In this document: piece after piece, positions 25,169-33,953 of the stretch
Layout: each line of letters opens with the position of its first letter
How positions within the stretch are numbered: position 1 is the stretch's first letter
Source of the DNA: 4572-13 sp964594065
Lineage (GTDB): Bacteria; Planctomycetota; Phycisphaerae; Sedimentisphaerales; Anaerohalosphaeraceae
Assembly: GCA_964594065.1 (NCBI GenBank)
Contig: CAZQKX010000010.1
Span: 12,023-76,022 of the forward strand
Direction: 5' to 3'
Length of the DNA: 64,000 bases
Notes under the pieces: generated by a model
The model's input: the letters and a program-made list of their open reading frames with translations, nothing else
Databases searched by the model: none
What the model was told of the DNA's origin: nothing
Program-made: the position numbers and the translations under genes

Positions 25169-26888
25169 GAACAAATTGCAAACTGGTCTGACCGTTATAA
25201 GTGTTGTATTGCGGTTCGAATGCCACGTGGAATATTTCGGCCTCCAGCAGTTTCTTCTCCAGATTACCCATTCCGAATCCAATACAGCGGACCGCACCGC
25301 TGGCATCGGAAATTGACATCTGCAGGTGATCATTGCGGTTACCGACACGTCGGGGCGGAGCGATCAGTTTGACGCCGCGTGCAGCAAAGATCGGCTTGGG
25401 GTTGCCCTGTCCGAACGGCTCCAGATAGGACAACTCTTTCATCAACCGCCCATTGAACTCGGCGATATTCGCCTCGGCATCGACATCCAAAAATGTCTCC
25501 AATGTGTCATGACTCAGATTTTCATGGGCATAAGCCTCGAACGCGTCGACAAAATCCGGAACCTTGTCGGCTTCGAGCTTTAGCCCGGCCGCCATTTCAT
25601 GACCGCCAAAACTAACCAGATGCTCCGAACAGGCCTGCAATGCCTTATGCAGATTAAAACCCGGAATGGATCGCCCCGATCCCTGAGCCAAACCATCGGT
25701 TGTGTTCAGCATGATCGTCGGGCGGTAGAATGCATCGATGATCTTCGAGGCGACGATGCCGATGACTCCCGGATGCCAACCATCATCAGCCAGCACGATC
25801 GTTTTGCGGTCGGGGTGATTGAGACCTGCCTGCATAATTCGTTGTTTGGCGGTCCTGAAAATATCCTGCTGGCATTTTTGCCGCTGCCGGTTCTGGTCCT
25901 TTAAGTACTGAGCAATCTGAATAGCGCGCACCTGGCTATCCGTCGTTAATAACTCCACTGCTAAGCGGGCATGTCCCATGCGTCCGGCGGCATTCATCAT
26001 CGGCGCCAAACGAAACGCCACCGCATAACTATCCACTTCTGAGGTACCCAATTCGGCGGTCCGGATCAATTCACGGATACCCACCAGATTTGAATTCTCC
26101 AAAGCCTTTAAGCTGTAACCGACCAGAACACGATTTTCACCCCGCAGATCAACCACATCCGCAATGGTTCCCATCCCCGCCAGTGTGGTCGCGTTGAGCA
26201 AGTACTGGCGAAGTTCATCGGACAACTGGCCGCCCTGTTTATACGCGTTGGCAAGTCCCCATGCCACCTTAAACGCCACCAATGCGCCTGCTGAATGCGG
26301 ATTGGGATAGTCCGGGTCGATCCTCGGGTGTACGATGGCAGCCGCTTCCGGCAATACGGCATCGGGCTGATGATGGTCAGTTACGATAACGTCCATGCCG
26401 AGTTCTTTGGCAAGTTGGACCTCTTTAACCGCCGTAATACCGCAATCGACCGTAACCATCAGATTAGTCCCGCCGTCAGCTAACTGACGCACTGCCTCGA
26501 CGTTCAGGCCGTAGCCTTCATCGATCCGATGCGGAATATAATAATCGACATTGGCATCCAGCATCTTTAACAGGTGCCACAGGATCGCCGTGCTGGTGAT
26601 GCCGTCAACATCGTAATCGCCGTAGATGGAAATTTTTTCGCCGTTTTCAATTGCTTCACGGATTCTTTTCACCGCATCAGTAACACCGGGCATTGATTCC
26701 GGCTCGAGCAGATCGGCCAGCTTGGGAGACAAAAACGAACGGGCGATTTCCGCATCATGGAGTTGACGGTTCAGGAGGACCTGGGCGAGAATCGGCGAAA
26801 CCTTCAGTTCACCGGCCAGCGTCAGGGCTTTGTCGCTGGATGGTCGAACCTGCCAAACCTTTTTCTGCATCCCTGCCGGTACTTTCAT
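25146..26888 (-). CDS. recJ: RecJ, single-stranded-DNA-specific 5'-3' exonuclease
   Basis: 580 residues, the usual RecJ length. The DHH phosphoesterase motifs are present: DYDVDG (91-96), VTVDCGIT, VTDHHQP (about residue 170), then SAGALVAFKVAW, and the DHHA1 part with SFGGHEMAAGL and a C-terminal OB-fold. The enzyme digests single-stranded DNA from the 5' end in recombinational and mismatch repair. ATG at 26888 is used; another ATG at 26870 is possible. Its stop lies inside the convergent sigma-factor gene, a 23-bp overlap in opposite directions. Confidence 0.97.
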   Translation of the reverse strand: MKVPAGMQKKVWQVRPSSDKALTLAGELKVSPILAQVLLNRQLHDAEIARSFLSPKLADLLEPESMPGVTDAVKRIREAIENGEKISIYGDYDVDGITSTAILWHLLKMLDANVDYYIPHRIDEGYGLNVEAVRQLADGGTNLMVTVDCGITAVKEVQLAKELGMDVIVTDHHQPDAVLPEAAAIVHPRIDPDYPNPHSAGALVAFKVAWGLANAYKQGGQLSDELRQYLLNATTLAGMGTIADVVDLRGENRVLVGYSLKALENSNLVGIRELIRTAELGTSEVDSYAVAFRLAPMMNAAGRMGHARLAVELLTTDSQVRAIQIAQYLKDQNRQRQKCQQDIFRTAKQRIMQAGLNHPDRKTIVLADDGWHPGVIGIVASKIIDAFYRPTIMLNTTDGLAQGSGRSIPGFNLHKALQACSEHLVSFGGHEMAAGLKLEADKVPDFVDAFEAYAHENLSHDTLETFLDVDAEANIAEFNGRLMKELSYLEPFGQGNPKPIFAARGVKLIAPPRRVGNRNDHLQMSISDASGAVRCIGFGMGNLEKKLLEAEIFHVAFEPQYNTYNGQTSLQFVLSDIRFD

Positions 26889-26996
26889 GCTTTTTCAGAC
26901 CCTCTTGTAAGTGTTTTATGTCACGCAATGATTATATCGACAAACCGCCCCAAAGTCAATGAATCTATATATAATGTGAATCTCCGGACTGCTCGT

Positions 26997-27025
26997 TGTC
27001 ATGCCGGACTTGATCCGGCATCCAG
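26997..27025. repeat. Dispersed palindromic repeat, copy A
   Basis: ATGCCGGA (27001-27008) and TCCGGCAT (27014-27021) form an 8-bp perfect stem with a CTTGA loop, framed by TGTC and CCAG. This wording is a widespread bacterial intergenic repeat type. It lies four bases past the stop of the MauE-thioredoxin gene and has no T-run on either side, so it is not a standard terminator. Confidence 0.7.
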
Positions 27026-27028
27026 CAA

Positions 27029-28255
27029 TCACTGCCCGAAGACTTCGTCGATCTCGTCGAGGATTTTATCGGCATCCGGAGCGGTGCCCTGCTTCCAGCT
27101 TTTTATGAGTTCGCCATTCAGTAGAAAAACGACATAGGGGCTCATGACTTCCCATTTTTCAGTATCGGTCATCTTGCCGAGAATGCAGGTGGTATCATCC
27201 GGCACTGGGCCGGTTTCGGCATACGGCGGCACTGCCAGAAACGCGATCTTGAACGCATCGTTACCCTGTTCGACCATTTGGGCATAATATTTACTGTAAG
27301 CCGGCACAACATCTGCACAGGTCGGGCAGTCGTGGTGATACATCAGCACTACCGCCATCCCCTCACTGATTTGGGCGCGAACATCGTCTTCAACCACAAA
27401 TGCCAGCCAGTCCCACAGCTCTGTTTCAGGCTGCGGCGGTTCGGTGGTATCAGAGCCCTGACCATTTTCGACCGGCGGCTCAATTTTTTCCGGCACGACT
27501 TCCTTTGCCGCTTCGGCCGCTGCTTGTTCTCTGGCCGCATTGAGTTCGGCAAGCGATTGTGCCTTAAGCGCAGCCTTGAGTTGTTCTATCTGGGCCTCAA
27601 GAGACTGTCTCTTTTGCCGCAAGGTCTCTATTTCCTGCTGCAACATATCAGTTTGCTGCTGCCATTTGGCCTTTTCCTGTTTGTGGCGAAATGTCAGCAG
27701 TTTGATCTTGCCTTCGGCGGAGACTTCCGTTTGCTCTTGCGGCTTTTTGAACTCCGGGCGGAATGTCACGATCGCCGGGGCCGCCAAGACTAAAACCGCC
27801 AGAATCGGAACTGCGCAGACAACCGCATGGGCTAAATTCGGCCACGGCGGAGGCAACAGTTTATGCCCCTTGGGCCGGAAGATCGTCAACAGCAGGAAAA
27901 ATGGGATATCAATCGCCAGCAGCGTCACCCACGGATCGACATGGATCTGTCCAAAACAACCGCAGGACTCAGCCCCGATGACGACCTTATATGTCGTCGC
28001 AAAAATAAAACCGAAATAGGCCAATGTCCCCGCCAGCCAGGCGGCCTTGCGAAACAGCCCGCAGACCATCCACGCACCCAAGGCAAATTCCAGCGGGATC
28101 TGGATCAGAAAAAACTCGTACGACTCCCAAAACCCTGTTGGATTGGTTTTCCACGACGGGATCCCCACATTCATGACTTCATGGGCCTTCAAGCACGCCG
28201 CGGCCATCAGCAACAGCCCGGCCAGTGACATGATGAGCAAATTGATCTTTCGCAT
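27029..28255 (-). CDS. MauE-like membrane protein fused to a coiled coil and a thioredoxin-like domain
   Basis: 408 residues. The N-terminal part (about 1-165) has five hydrophobic segments in the DoxX/MauE style, with a Cys pair in ESCGCFG, typical of MauE redox-linked membrane proteins. Residues about 185-255 are a charged, Gln/Glu-rich coiled coil (KQEKAKWQQQTDMLQQEIE and onward) and 255-280 a Pro/Glu linker. The C-terminal part carries a thioredoxin active site, CPTC (about 310-313, in YHHDCPTCADVV), and a predicted cis-Pro region near SPYVVFLLNG. It probably passes electrons across the inner membrane to an extracytoplasmic thioredoxin. AGAGG is seven bases before the ATG. Dispersed repeats flank it on both sides. 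Confidence 0.83.
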   Translation of the reverse strand: MRKINLLIMSLAGLLLMAAACLKAHEVMNVGIPSWKTNPTGFWESYEFFLIQIPLEFALGAWMVCGLFRKAAWLAGTLAYFGFIFATTYKVVIGAESCGCFGQIHVDPWVTLLAIDIPFFLLLTIFRPKGHKLLPPPWPNLAHAVVCAVPILAVLVLAAPAIVTFRPEFKKPQEQTEVSAEGKIKLLTFRHKQEKAKWQQQTDMLQQEIETLRQKRQSLEAQIEQLKAALKAQSLAELNAAREQAAAEAAKEVVPEKIEPPVENGQGSDTTEPPQPETELWDWLAFVVEDDVRAQISEGMAVVLMYHHDCPTCADVVPAYSKYYAQMVEQGNDAFKIAFLAVPPYAETGPVPDDTTCILGKMTDTEKWEVMSPYVVFLLNGELIKSWKQGTAPDADKILDEIDEVFGQ

Positions 28256-28417
28256 TCAGTGCCTCTTTTCCTCAAACTCTGTTTCACTGCCCCGCCCAAT
28301 TTATATCGAATTATACCAGAAATCGGCATGATGGGGCAACAACCTTCGTTTTTTTTACAAACTTATTACTTAGATGCTCGAAAATTGTACAGAATCTCGT
28401 AAAATGGCCTCCATAAA

Positions 28418-28448
28418 TTGTCATTCCCGCGAATGGCGCCGAATCCAG
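28418..28448. repeat. Dispersed repeat, copy B (degenerate)
   Basis: TTGTCATTCCCGCGAATGG followed by CGCCGAATCCAG has the same frame as copy A at 26997 (TTGTCATxCC ... CGGxATCCAG) with a decayed stem. It lies just upstream of the CGGC gene, on the other side of the MauE-thioredoxin gene. Confidence 0.55.
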
Positions 28449-28477
28449 AATAGTCTATTGAAATCGGAGACCCAAAC

Positions 28478-28900
28478 ATGAATCTAAACCAAAAAGACTA
28501 TCTTGTTATCGTCCAGTGCGACATCGTCAAGGAACGCTGCCCGGGCTACTTGTGCGAAAAAGCCTTTAACGAACGCACCGGAGGATTTGCCGACTACCCG
28601 GCGGATAAGCAGTACCGCGTGATAAACCTGACGTGCGGCGGATGCTGCGGCCGGGCTCTGCACCGAAAGCTTACATCGCTGAAACGTAAGATTAAAAAGA
28701 AAGAGGGCATTGAAAAAGATAAAATAATCGTCCAGTTGTCCTCCTGCATCACCAAAGACAACTACCACGCAGCCCCCTGCCCGCATAAGGATTATATCAA
28801 AGGGCTCATTGAAAAAATCGGGCTGGATTATCTGGAAGATACAGTCATTAGTGAGATGAGCGAAAAACGCCGGGCTGAAGGGATTTATCAGAAAGATTAA
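28478..28900 (+). CDS. CGGC-domain putative metal-binding protein
   Basis: 140 residues matching the CGGC domain (PF08821 type): VQCDIVKERCPGYLC, then the name-giving TCGGCCGR near residue 54, and a later Cys-Ile-Thr and Cys-Pro-His (SSCIT, AAPCPH). Eight or more Cys and several His suggest a metal or redox centre, but the family has no firm function. GGAG lies eight bases before the ATG. The next gene, a beta-helix protein, begins 19 bp after its stop, so they may share a transcript, although their roles seem unrelated. Confidence 0.85.
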   Translation: MNLNQKDYLVIVQCDIVKERCPGYLCEKAFNERTGGFADYPADKQYRVINLTCGGCCGRALHRKLTSLKRKIKKKEGIEKDKIIVQLSSCITKDNYHAAPCPHKDYIKGLIEKIGLDYLEDTVISEMSEKRRAEGIYQKD

Positions 28901-28919
28901 TGTTTTAACAGGAAAAGTT

Positions 28920-30782
28920 ATGAACAATCGGAAATCATACTTGTTGAATGTGTTTTGTTTAATGGTACTGACGGTTTCCATAGCCTTTGCAACCGAATAC
29001 CATGTATCGGTCAAAGGAAGCAACAGTAATGATGGTTCTCAGTTGCGACCTTTCAAAACGATCTCGACAGCAGCTAAGATTGCGCAGCCGGGGGATGTGA
29101 TTACAGTACATGCTGGGACCTATCGGGAACGAATCAATCCGCCCCGGGGGGGCGAATCCGAGGCTAAGCGAATTGTTTATGAAGCCGCTCCAGGCCAAAT
29201 GGTTGTAATCAAGGGATCTGAAATTATTACAGATTGGATACATGTTAAGGATGATGTCTGGAAGGTTATATTGCCAAACAGTTTTTTTGGAGAATTCAAT
29301 CCCTACAGTGATGATGAACATATTAGAGGTGAGTGGTATCGTACACCGAAAGATGGATTTAACCGCCATCCGGGTGCAGTATACTTAAATGGTCAATGGC
29401 TGATCGAAGCACGTGACCTGAACTCGGTACTCCAACCGGCCGGAACGCAAGGATTTTGGTATGCTCAGGTGGACGATACAAACACCACGATCTGGGCTCA
29501 ATTCAAAGACATTAATCCCAATACAGAAATGGTCGAGATCAATGTTCGTCAATCCATCTTCTATCCTGACCAGCCTGGACGTAACTATATCACCGTGCGC
29601 GGATTTACGATGCGTCAGGCGGCCACTCCCTGGTCCGGAGCGATGTCCGAACAGATTGGTCTGATCGGAACCCACTGGAGCAAGGGATGGATCATTGAAA
29701 ACAACGTAATCAGTCATTCCATGAACATCGGTATTACTCTGGGACGTTACGATCTTGGTGAATACGAAATTGATGTCCCGTCTGCAACAGCTCCGGGATA
29801 TGTCCAGACAATTAAACTGGCTCTTCAGCATGGCTGGTCCAAAGAAAACATTGGTAGCCACATTGTACGCAACAATCATATCTCACATTGCGAGAGAAAC
29901 GGGATTCATGGTAGTCTGGGCGGAATTTTCAGTACCATTGAAGGCAACACGATTTGCGACATTGCTATACGGGGCTGGGTAGATGGCTGGGAGATGGCTG
30001 GACTCAAACTACTGGGCTCAGTTGACACGCTTATTCGTGATAATCACATCTACCGTTGCGGTAGCGGCGTGGGCATCTGGTTGGATTGGATGACTCAAGG
30101 CACTCGGGTAACCGGCAATCTGTTGCACGACAACTACGGGGATATGTCTATAGAAGCCAATCATGGACCGTTTTTGTTGGATAATAACATCATGTTATCA
30201 CGTGGTGTCCATATACAGACTCAGGGAGGTGCTTATGTACATAACCTGTTTGCAGGTAAATTTAATATCATTGCTGAAGATAACCGACAGACTCCATATC
30301 TAAAGAAACACTCCACCGAGGTTGCCGGCTTAACACGGTTTAACAGCGGAGACGAACGATACTTTAATAACATCATGGTCAACGGAGGGCTGGAGCCCTA
30401 CGACAAAGCCGTGTCGCCCGTATTCATGGATGGAAATGTGTCTCTCAACGGAGCTAAACCGTCAAAGCATGAAACAGGTTCGATTGTACAGCCGAACACC
30501 GATCCGGACCTTAAGTTGGAACAAAGGCAAGACGGCCTTTATTTGCACATCAAACTGGATAAAACGTGGTCCAAAGAGCAAACCCGAAAACTGGTAACAA
30601 CCAAATTACTTGGAAAGGCGAAGACACCCAATCTGCTCTATGTGCAGCCCGACGGAACACCCTACCTGCTTGACACCGACTATTTCGGTAAGAAAAGAAA
30701 CACCAGCAATCCCTTCCCGGGGCCATTTGGAAATCCTAGTCAAGGCGAACAGATATTAAAAGTCTGGCCGATAGAAAAATAG
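28920..30782 (+). CDS. Secreted right-handed beta-helix protein, copy 1
   Basis: 620 residues, signal peptide 1-24. EYHVSVKGSNSNDGSQLRPF is the DUF1565-like cap found at the start of exported beta-helix enzymes, followed by AQPGDVITVHAGTYRERI and many turns of the parallel beta-helix (HIVRNNHISHCERNGIHG, NHIYRCGSGVGIWLDW). The fold is used by polysaccharide lyases and by glycosidases such as GH141. No catalytic set can be assigned by eye. AGGA lies six to seven bases before the ATG. A paralogue follows 64 bp downstream. Secretion and fold suggest work on an extracellular polysaccharide. Confidence 0.82.
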   Translation: MNNRKSYLLNVFCLMVLTVSIAFATEYHVSVKGSNSNDGSQLRPFKTISTAAKIAQPGDVITVHAGTYRERINPPRGGESEAKRIVYEAAPGQMVVIKGSEIITDWIHVKDDVWKVILPNSFFGEFNPYSDDEHIRGEWYRTPKDGFNRHPGAVYLNGQWLIEARDLNSVLQPAGTQGFWYAQVDDTNTTIWAQFKDINPNTEMVEINVRQSIFYPDQPGRNYITVRGFTMRQAATPWSGAMSEQIGLIGTHWSKGWIIENNVISHSMNIGITLGRYDLGEYEIDVPSATAPGYVQTIKLALQHGWSKENIGSHIVRNNHISHCERNGIHGSLGGIFSTIEGNTICDIAIRGWVDGWEMAGLKLLGSVDTLIRDNHIYRCGSGVGIWLDWMTQGTRVTGNLLHDNYGDMSIEANHGPFLLDNNIMLSRGVHIQTQGGAYVHNLFAGKFNIIAEDNRQTPYLKKHSTEVAGLTRFNSGDERYFNNIMVNGGLEPYDKAVSPVFMDGNVSLNGAKPSKHETGSIVQPNTDPDLKLEQRQDGLYLHIKLDKTWSKEQTRKLVTTKLLGKAKTPNLLYVQPDGTPYLLDTDYFGKKRNTSNPFPGPFGNPSQGEQILKVWPIEK

Positions 30783-30846
30783 AAGTGAGGCCATGTTTCG
30801 GGTCTCTGCCAATATACTAATTAATGAATAAAACATAAGGCAAGAA

Positions 30847-32655
30847 ATGAAAACATTATTAATAATTACTGCAGTTGTTATTTCATCCTTAACCACCAAT
30901 TTATCAGCTGTGGAATACCATGTATCGATTAATGGAAGCAACAGTAACGATGGTTCTGGGTCGCATCCTTTTAAGACGATCTCTGCGGCAGCTAAGATCG
31001 CGCAGCCGGGTGATGTCATAACTGTACATGCGGGGACGTATCGGGAACGGATCAATCCGCCGCGCGGGGGCGAGTCCGATGCAAAGCGAATCGTCTATCG
31101 TGCCGCCGATGGCGAAAAAGTAGAAATTAAGGGCTCAGAAATTGTCACCGGCTGGAAGCCCGTCGAAAAAGGAGTGTGGAAGGTAACGCTGCCGAATTCT
31201 TTTTTTGGAGGCTATAATCCATATAAAGATGTCATTGCCGGCGACTGGTTTAAACCACAAGGCAGGGTTCATCATATGGGTGAAGTTTATCTCAACGGCA
31301 AAACGCTCTTTGAAGAAGTCGAGCTCGACAAACTCTCAGAAAAAGAACTCACCTGGTACTGCGAAAGCGACGACAAACAAACGACGATCTGGGCAAACTT
31401 CGGAGACACCGATCCGAAACAAGCACTTGTTGAAATTAACGTTCGGCCGACGATCTTCTATCCGGACACTCCGGGCCGAAATTATATTACCGTGCGCGGA
31501 TTTACGATGCGTCACGCCGCGTCGCAATGGGCTCCCCCTACAGCAGAACAACAGGCGCTCATCGGCACACATTGGAGCAAGGGCTGGATTATTGAAGACA
31601 ACGTGATCAGCGATTCAAAATGCGTTGGTCTGACACTTGGAAAATACGGCGATGAGCATGACAATACCTCGGCCGACAGTGCAGGCGGATATGTCGAGAC
31701 GATCAAACGTGCGCTGAAAAATGGGTGGTCGAAAGAAAATATCGGTTCTCATATCGTCAGAAACAATACGATCTACAATTGCGGGGCAGCCGGAATCTGC
31801 GGCAGCATGGGAGGAGCTTTTAGCGAGATAACAGGAAATCACATATACAATATCAACATCGACAAACCCTGGACAGGGCATGAAATGGCCGGCATCAAGT
31901 TCCATGCTCCAACCGACATGCTAATTAAAAACAACCGCATTCATCACACATCCAGAGGAATCTGGCTGGACTGGATGACACAGGGCACTCGCGTCTCTGC
32001 CAACCTGCTCTATGAAAATGGTCGCCAGGATCTCTATATTGAGGTTAATCACGGTCCCTATATCGTAGACAACAATATATTCCTGACGCCTTACAGCCTT
32101 AAAGATCGCTCGCAGGGAGGATCGTACCTGCACAATTTATTCGCTGGAAAAATAGACAGCCGTCCTGACGGTCGCCGGACGCCTTATCACCTGGAGCACT
32201 CCACCAATATCGCCGGCATGAGTAAGATTCACGGCGGAGACAACCGCTTCCATAACAACATAATAGCAGGCAACGGACTTGTTGACTACGATGAGGCAGA
32301 GCTGGCCTGTTCCGCAAATGGCAATGTATACCTTAATGGAGCGCAGCCCCTTACGGGAGAGAAAAATTATATTAATGAGCCGGCATTCAACGCGAACATC
32401 AAGTTGCTTGAAAAGAAAGATACGGTTTATCTGCACATCGACTTACCGGAAAACATCAAGAACCAGAGAAACTTATTTGTTACGACCGAATTACTCGGCA
32501 AAGCGAAAGTCCCGGGCCTGCCATTTTTGAATTACGATCAAATGCCTTTGAAAATCGACACTGATTTCTTTGGCAAAAAGAGAAATGAACAAAATCCGAC
32601 AGCCGGTCCTTTTGAAAACATAGAAAAAGGACAGATGGTCTTAAAATTACGATAG
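30847..32655 (+). CDS. Secreted right-handed beta-helix protein, copy 2
   Basis: 602 residues, colinear with copy 1 over its whole length: EYHVSINGSNSNDGSGSHPF at the start, the block AKIAQPGDVITVHAGTYRER unchanged, GSHIVRNN in the middle, IWLDWMTQGTRV unchanged, and DTDFFGKKRN near the end. This indicates tandem duplication with later divergence, including different loops (for example HEMAGIKFHAPTDMLIKN against WEMAGLKLLGSVDTLIRD). Signal peptide 1-22; AAGG about six bases before the ATG. The shared IWLDWMTQGTRV block is a candidate active-site region but this is a guess. Probably cooperates with copy 1 on related sites of one polysaccharide. Confidence 0.82.
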   Translation: MKTLLIITAVVISSLTTNLSAVEYHVSINGSNSNDGSGSHPFKTISAAAKIAQPGDVITVHAGTYRERINPPRGGESDAKRIVYRAADGEKVEIKGSEIVTGWKPVEKGVWKVTLPNSFFGGYNPYKDVIAGDWFKPQGRVHHMGEVYLNGKTLFEEVELDKLSEKELTWYCESDDKQTTIWANFGDTDPKQALVEINVRPTIFYPDTPGRNYITVRGFTMRHAASQWAPPTAEQQALIGTHWSKGWIIEDNVISDSKCVGLTLGKYGDEHDNTSADSAGGYVETIKRALKNGWSKENIGSHIVRNNTIYNCGAAGICGSMGGAFSEITGNHIYNINIDKPWTGHEMAGIKFHAPTDMLIKNNRIHHTSRGIWLDWMTQGTRVSANLLYENGRQDLYIEVNHGPYIVDNNIFLTPYSLKDRSQGGSYLHNLFAGKIDSRPDGRRTPYHLEHSTNIAGMSKIHGGDNRFHNNIIAGNGLVDYDEAELACSANGNVYLNGAQPLTGEKNYINEPAFNANIKLLEKKDTVYLHIDLPENIKNQRNLFVTTELLGKAKVPGLPFLNYDQMPLKIDTDFFGKKRNEQNPTAGPFENIEKGQMVLKLR

Positions 32656-32696
32656 GTTTTTTAAATTAATCGTTAACAGAAAGAGTGAATTGAGTG

Positions 32697-33944
32697 ATGC
32701 ATCAGGATGTTTTAATACTACGAGACTTGGCAAAACGTTACATGGAGATATGCGCCGAGGATGTCCAAAACCAGCGGCGGGACCTGTGGCGAAAACATAA
32801 CAGCCTGCAATTCAGCCGACCGTTGATCTATGTGCGTGCCCTTGCCTGGCATGAGATGGAAGAATCGAAACTGCAATGCGCCGATCCGTTCTGGTATTGG
32901 TATGAATCCTTTTTTCGGCAGTATATATTTCATCATCGTTTTAATGATGATTCTATTTATGAACCATGGCTGAATGTGGATGCGGTTTATGAAACCCCGG
33001 CCCCTGTGGGGGATTGGGAATGGGGCGGATTATGGGGTCTGCCGGTAAAATGGCATGGCAGCGAAAGCAATGTTCACGGCACCAAGAACTGGGACCCGCC
33101 GTTAAAGGATCCGGCCGATTTTGCGAAGATGAAACAGCCGTTCCATCAGATCAACGAGCAGGCAACGGGGAAGAAGCTGGCGCGGGTGCAGGAGGCCTTG
33201 GGCGATGTGATACCCGTTAATCTTGACCGGGGGCCAGCGTATCGCATGTGGCATGCGGATATCTCGACGGAGCTGGCTCAACTGCGGGGCCTGGAGCAGA
33301 TTATGTGGGATATGCTGGACCGGCCCGACTGGCTGGGCGAGGTGTTGACATTTATGCGGGACGGCATCTTAAAAGCGCAGCAAGAGGCCGAGGACAAAGG
33401 CGACTGGGGATTGTGTGATCATCAAAACCAGTCATTCCCCTATTCACAGGAGTTGCGTGATCCGGCGATGAATACGTATGGGATTGCCCGTAAGGACTTA
33501 TGGTATTATTCCGCTTCACAGGAGTTGACGCTTGTCGGCCCGCAGCAGTTCGACGAATTCATGCTGCAGTATCAGATTCCCATCATGGAAAAGTTCGGGC
33601 TAAGTGCCTACGGCTGCTGTGAAGACCTGACCCGCAAGATCGACTTGCTGCGGAAGATTCCAAACCTGCGGCGGATAGCGGTTTCGCCATTTGCTGATGT
33701 GAAAAAATGCGCTGAACAAATCGGAATCGATTACGTGATCAGCTATCGCCCCAGCCCGGCTGATATGGTCAGCTATGGATTGGATCCGGATCAAGTCCGA
33801 GGCATCCTGCGAAAAGATTTTGCAGCCTTAAAGGGAACCTGCTTTGATATTACTCTTAAAGATGTTGAGACTGTTCAGGGTGATCCGGAACGGATTGTTG
33901 AATGGGTTAAAATCGTCCGTGAGACCATAGAGGATTTTTCATAG
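32697..33944 (+). CDS. Divergent UROD-superfamily protein
   Basis: 415 residues. Resembles uroporphyrinogen-decarboxylase-fold proteins of planctomycetes: an aromatic-rich N-terminal third (WEMEESKLQCADPFWYWYES is not in the canonical family), then LARVQEALGDVIPVNLDRG, MLDRPDWLGEVLTFMRDGI, KFGLSAYGCCEDLTRKIDLL and VSPFADVKKCAEQIG. The YGCCE motif sits where the HSCG motif lies in the 14584 protein. GTG at 32694 is possible, but the ATG at 32697 is preferred. It lies between the beta-helix pair and priA (9 bp before priA), so cotranscription with priA is likely. It probably does not make heme; corrinoid-dependent methyl transfer or demethylation of a methylated sugar is a family-level possibility. 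Confidence 0.72.
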   Translation: MHQDVLILRDLAKRYMEICAEDVQNQRRDLWRKHNSLQFSRPLIYVRALAWHEMEESKLQCADPFWYWYESFFRQYIFHHRFNDDSIYEPWLNVDAVYETPAPVGDWEWGGLWGLPVKWHGSESNVHGTKNWDPPLKDPADFAKMKQPFHQINEQATGKKLARVQEALGDVIPVNLDRGPAYRMWHADISTELAQLRGLEQIMWDMLDRPDWLGEVLTFMRDGILKAQQEAEDKGDWGLCDHQNQSFPYSQELRDPAMNTYGIARKDLWYYSASQELTLVGPQQFDEFMLQYQIPIMEKFGLSAYGCCEDLTRKIDLLRKIPNLRRIAVSPFADVKKCAEQIGIDYVISYRPSPADMVSYGLDPDQVRGILRKDFAALKGTCFDITLKDVETVQGDPERIVEWVKIVRETIEDFS

Positions 33945-33953
33945 AAGTTTCTG

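Noticed and set aside
27001..27021. Rho-independent terminator after the MauE-thioredoxin gene
   Set aside because: The stem is strong but has no T-run in either direction and matches a dispersed repeat.
28484..29023. 179-residue frame antisense to the CGGC and beta-helix genes
   Set aside because: It spans two genes on the other strand that both have ribosome sites and domains.
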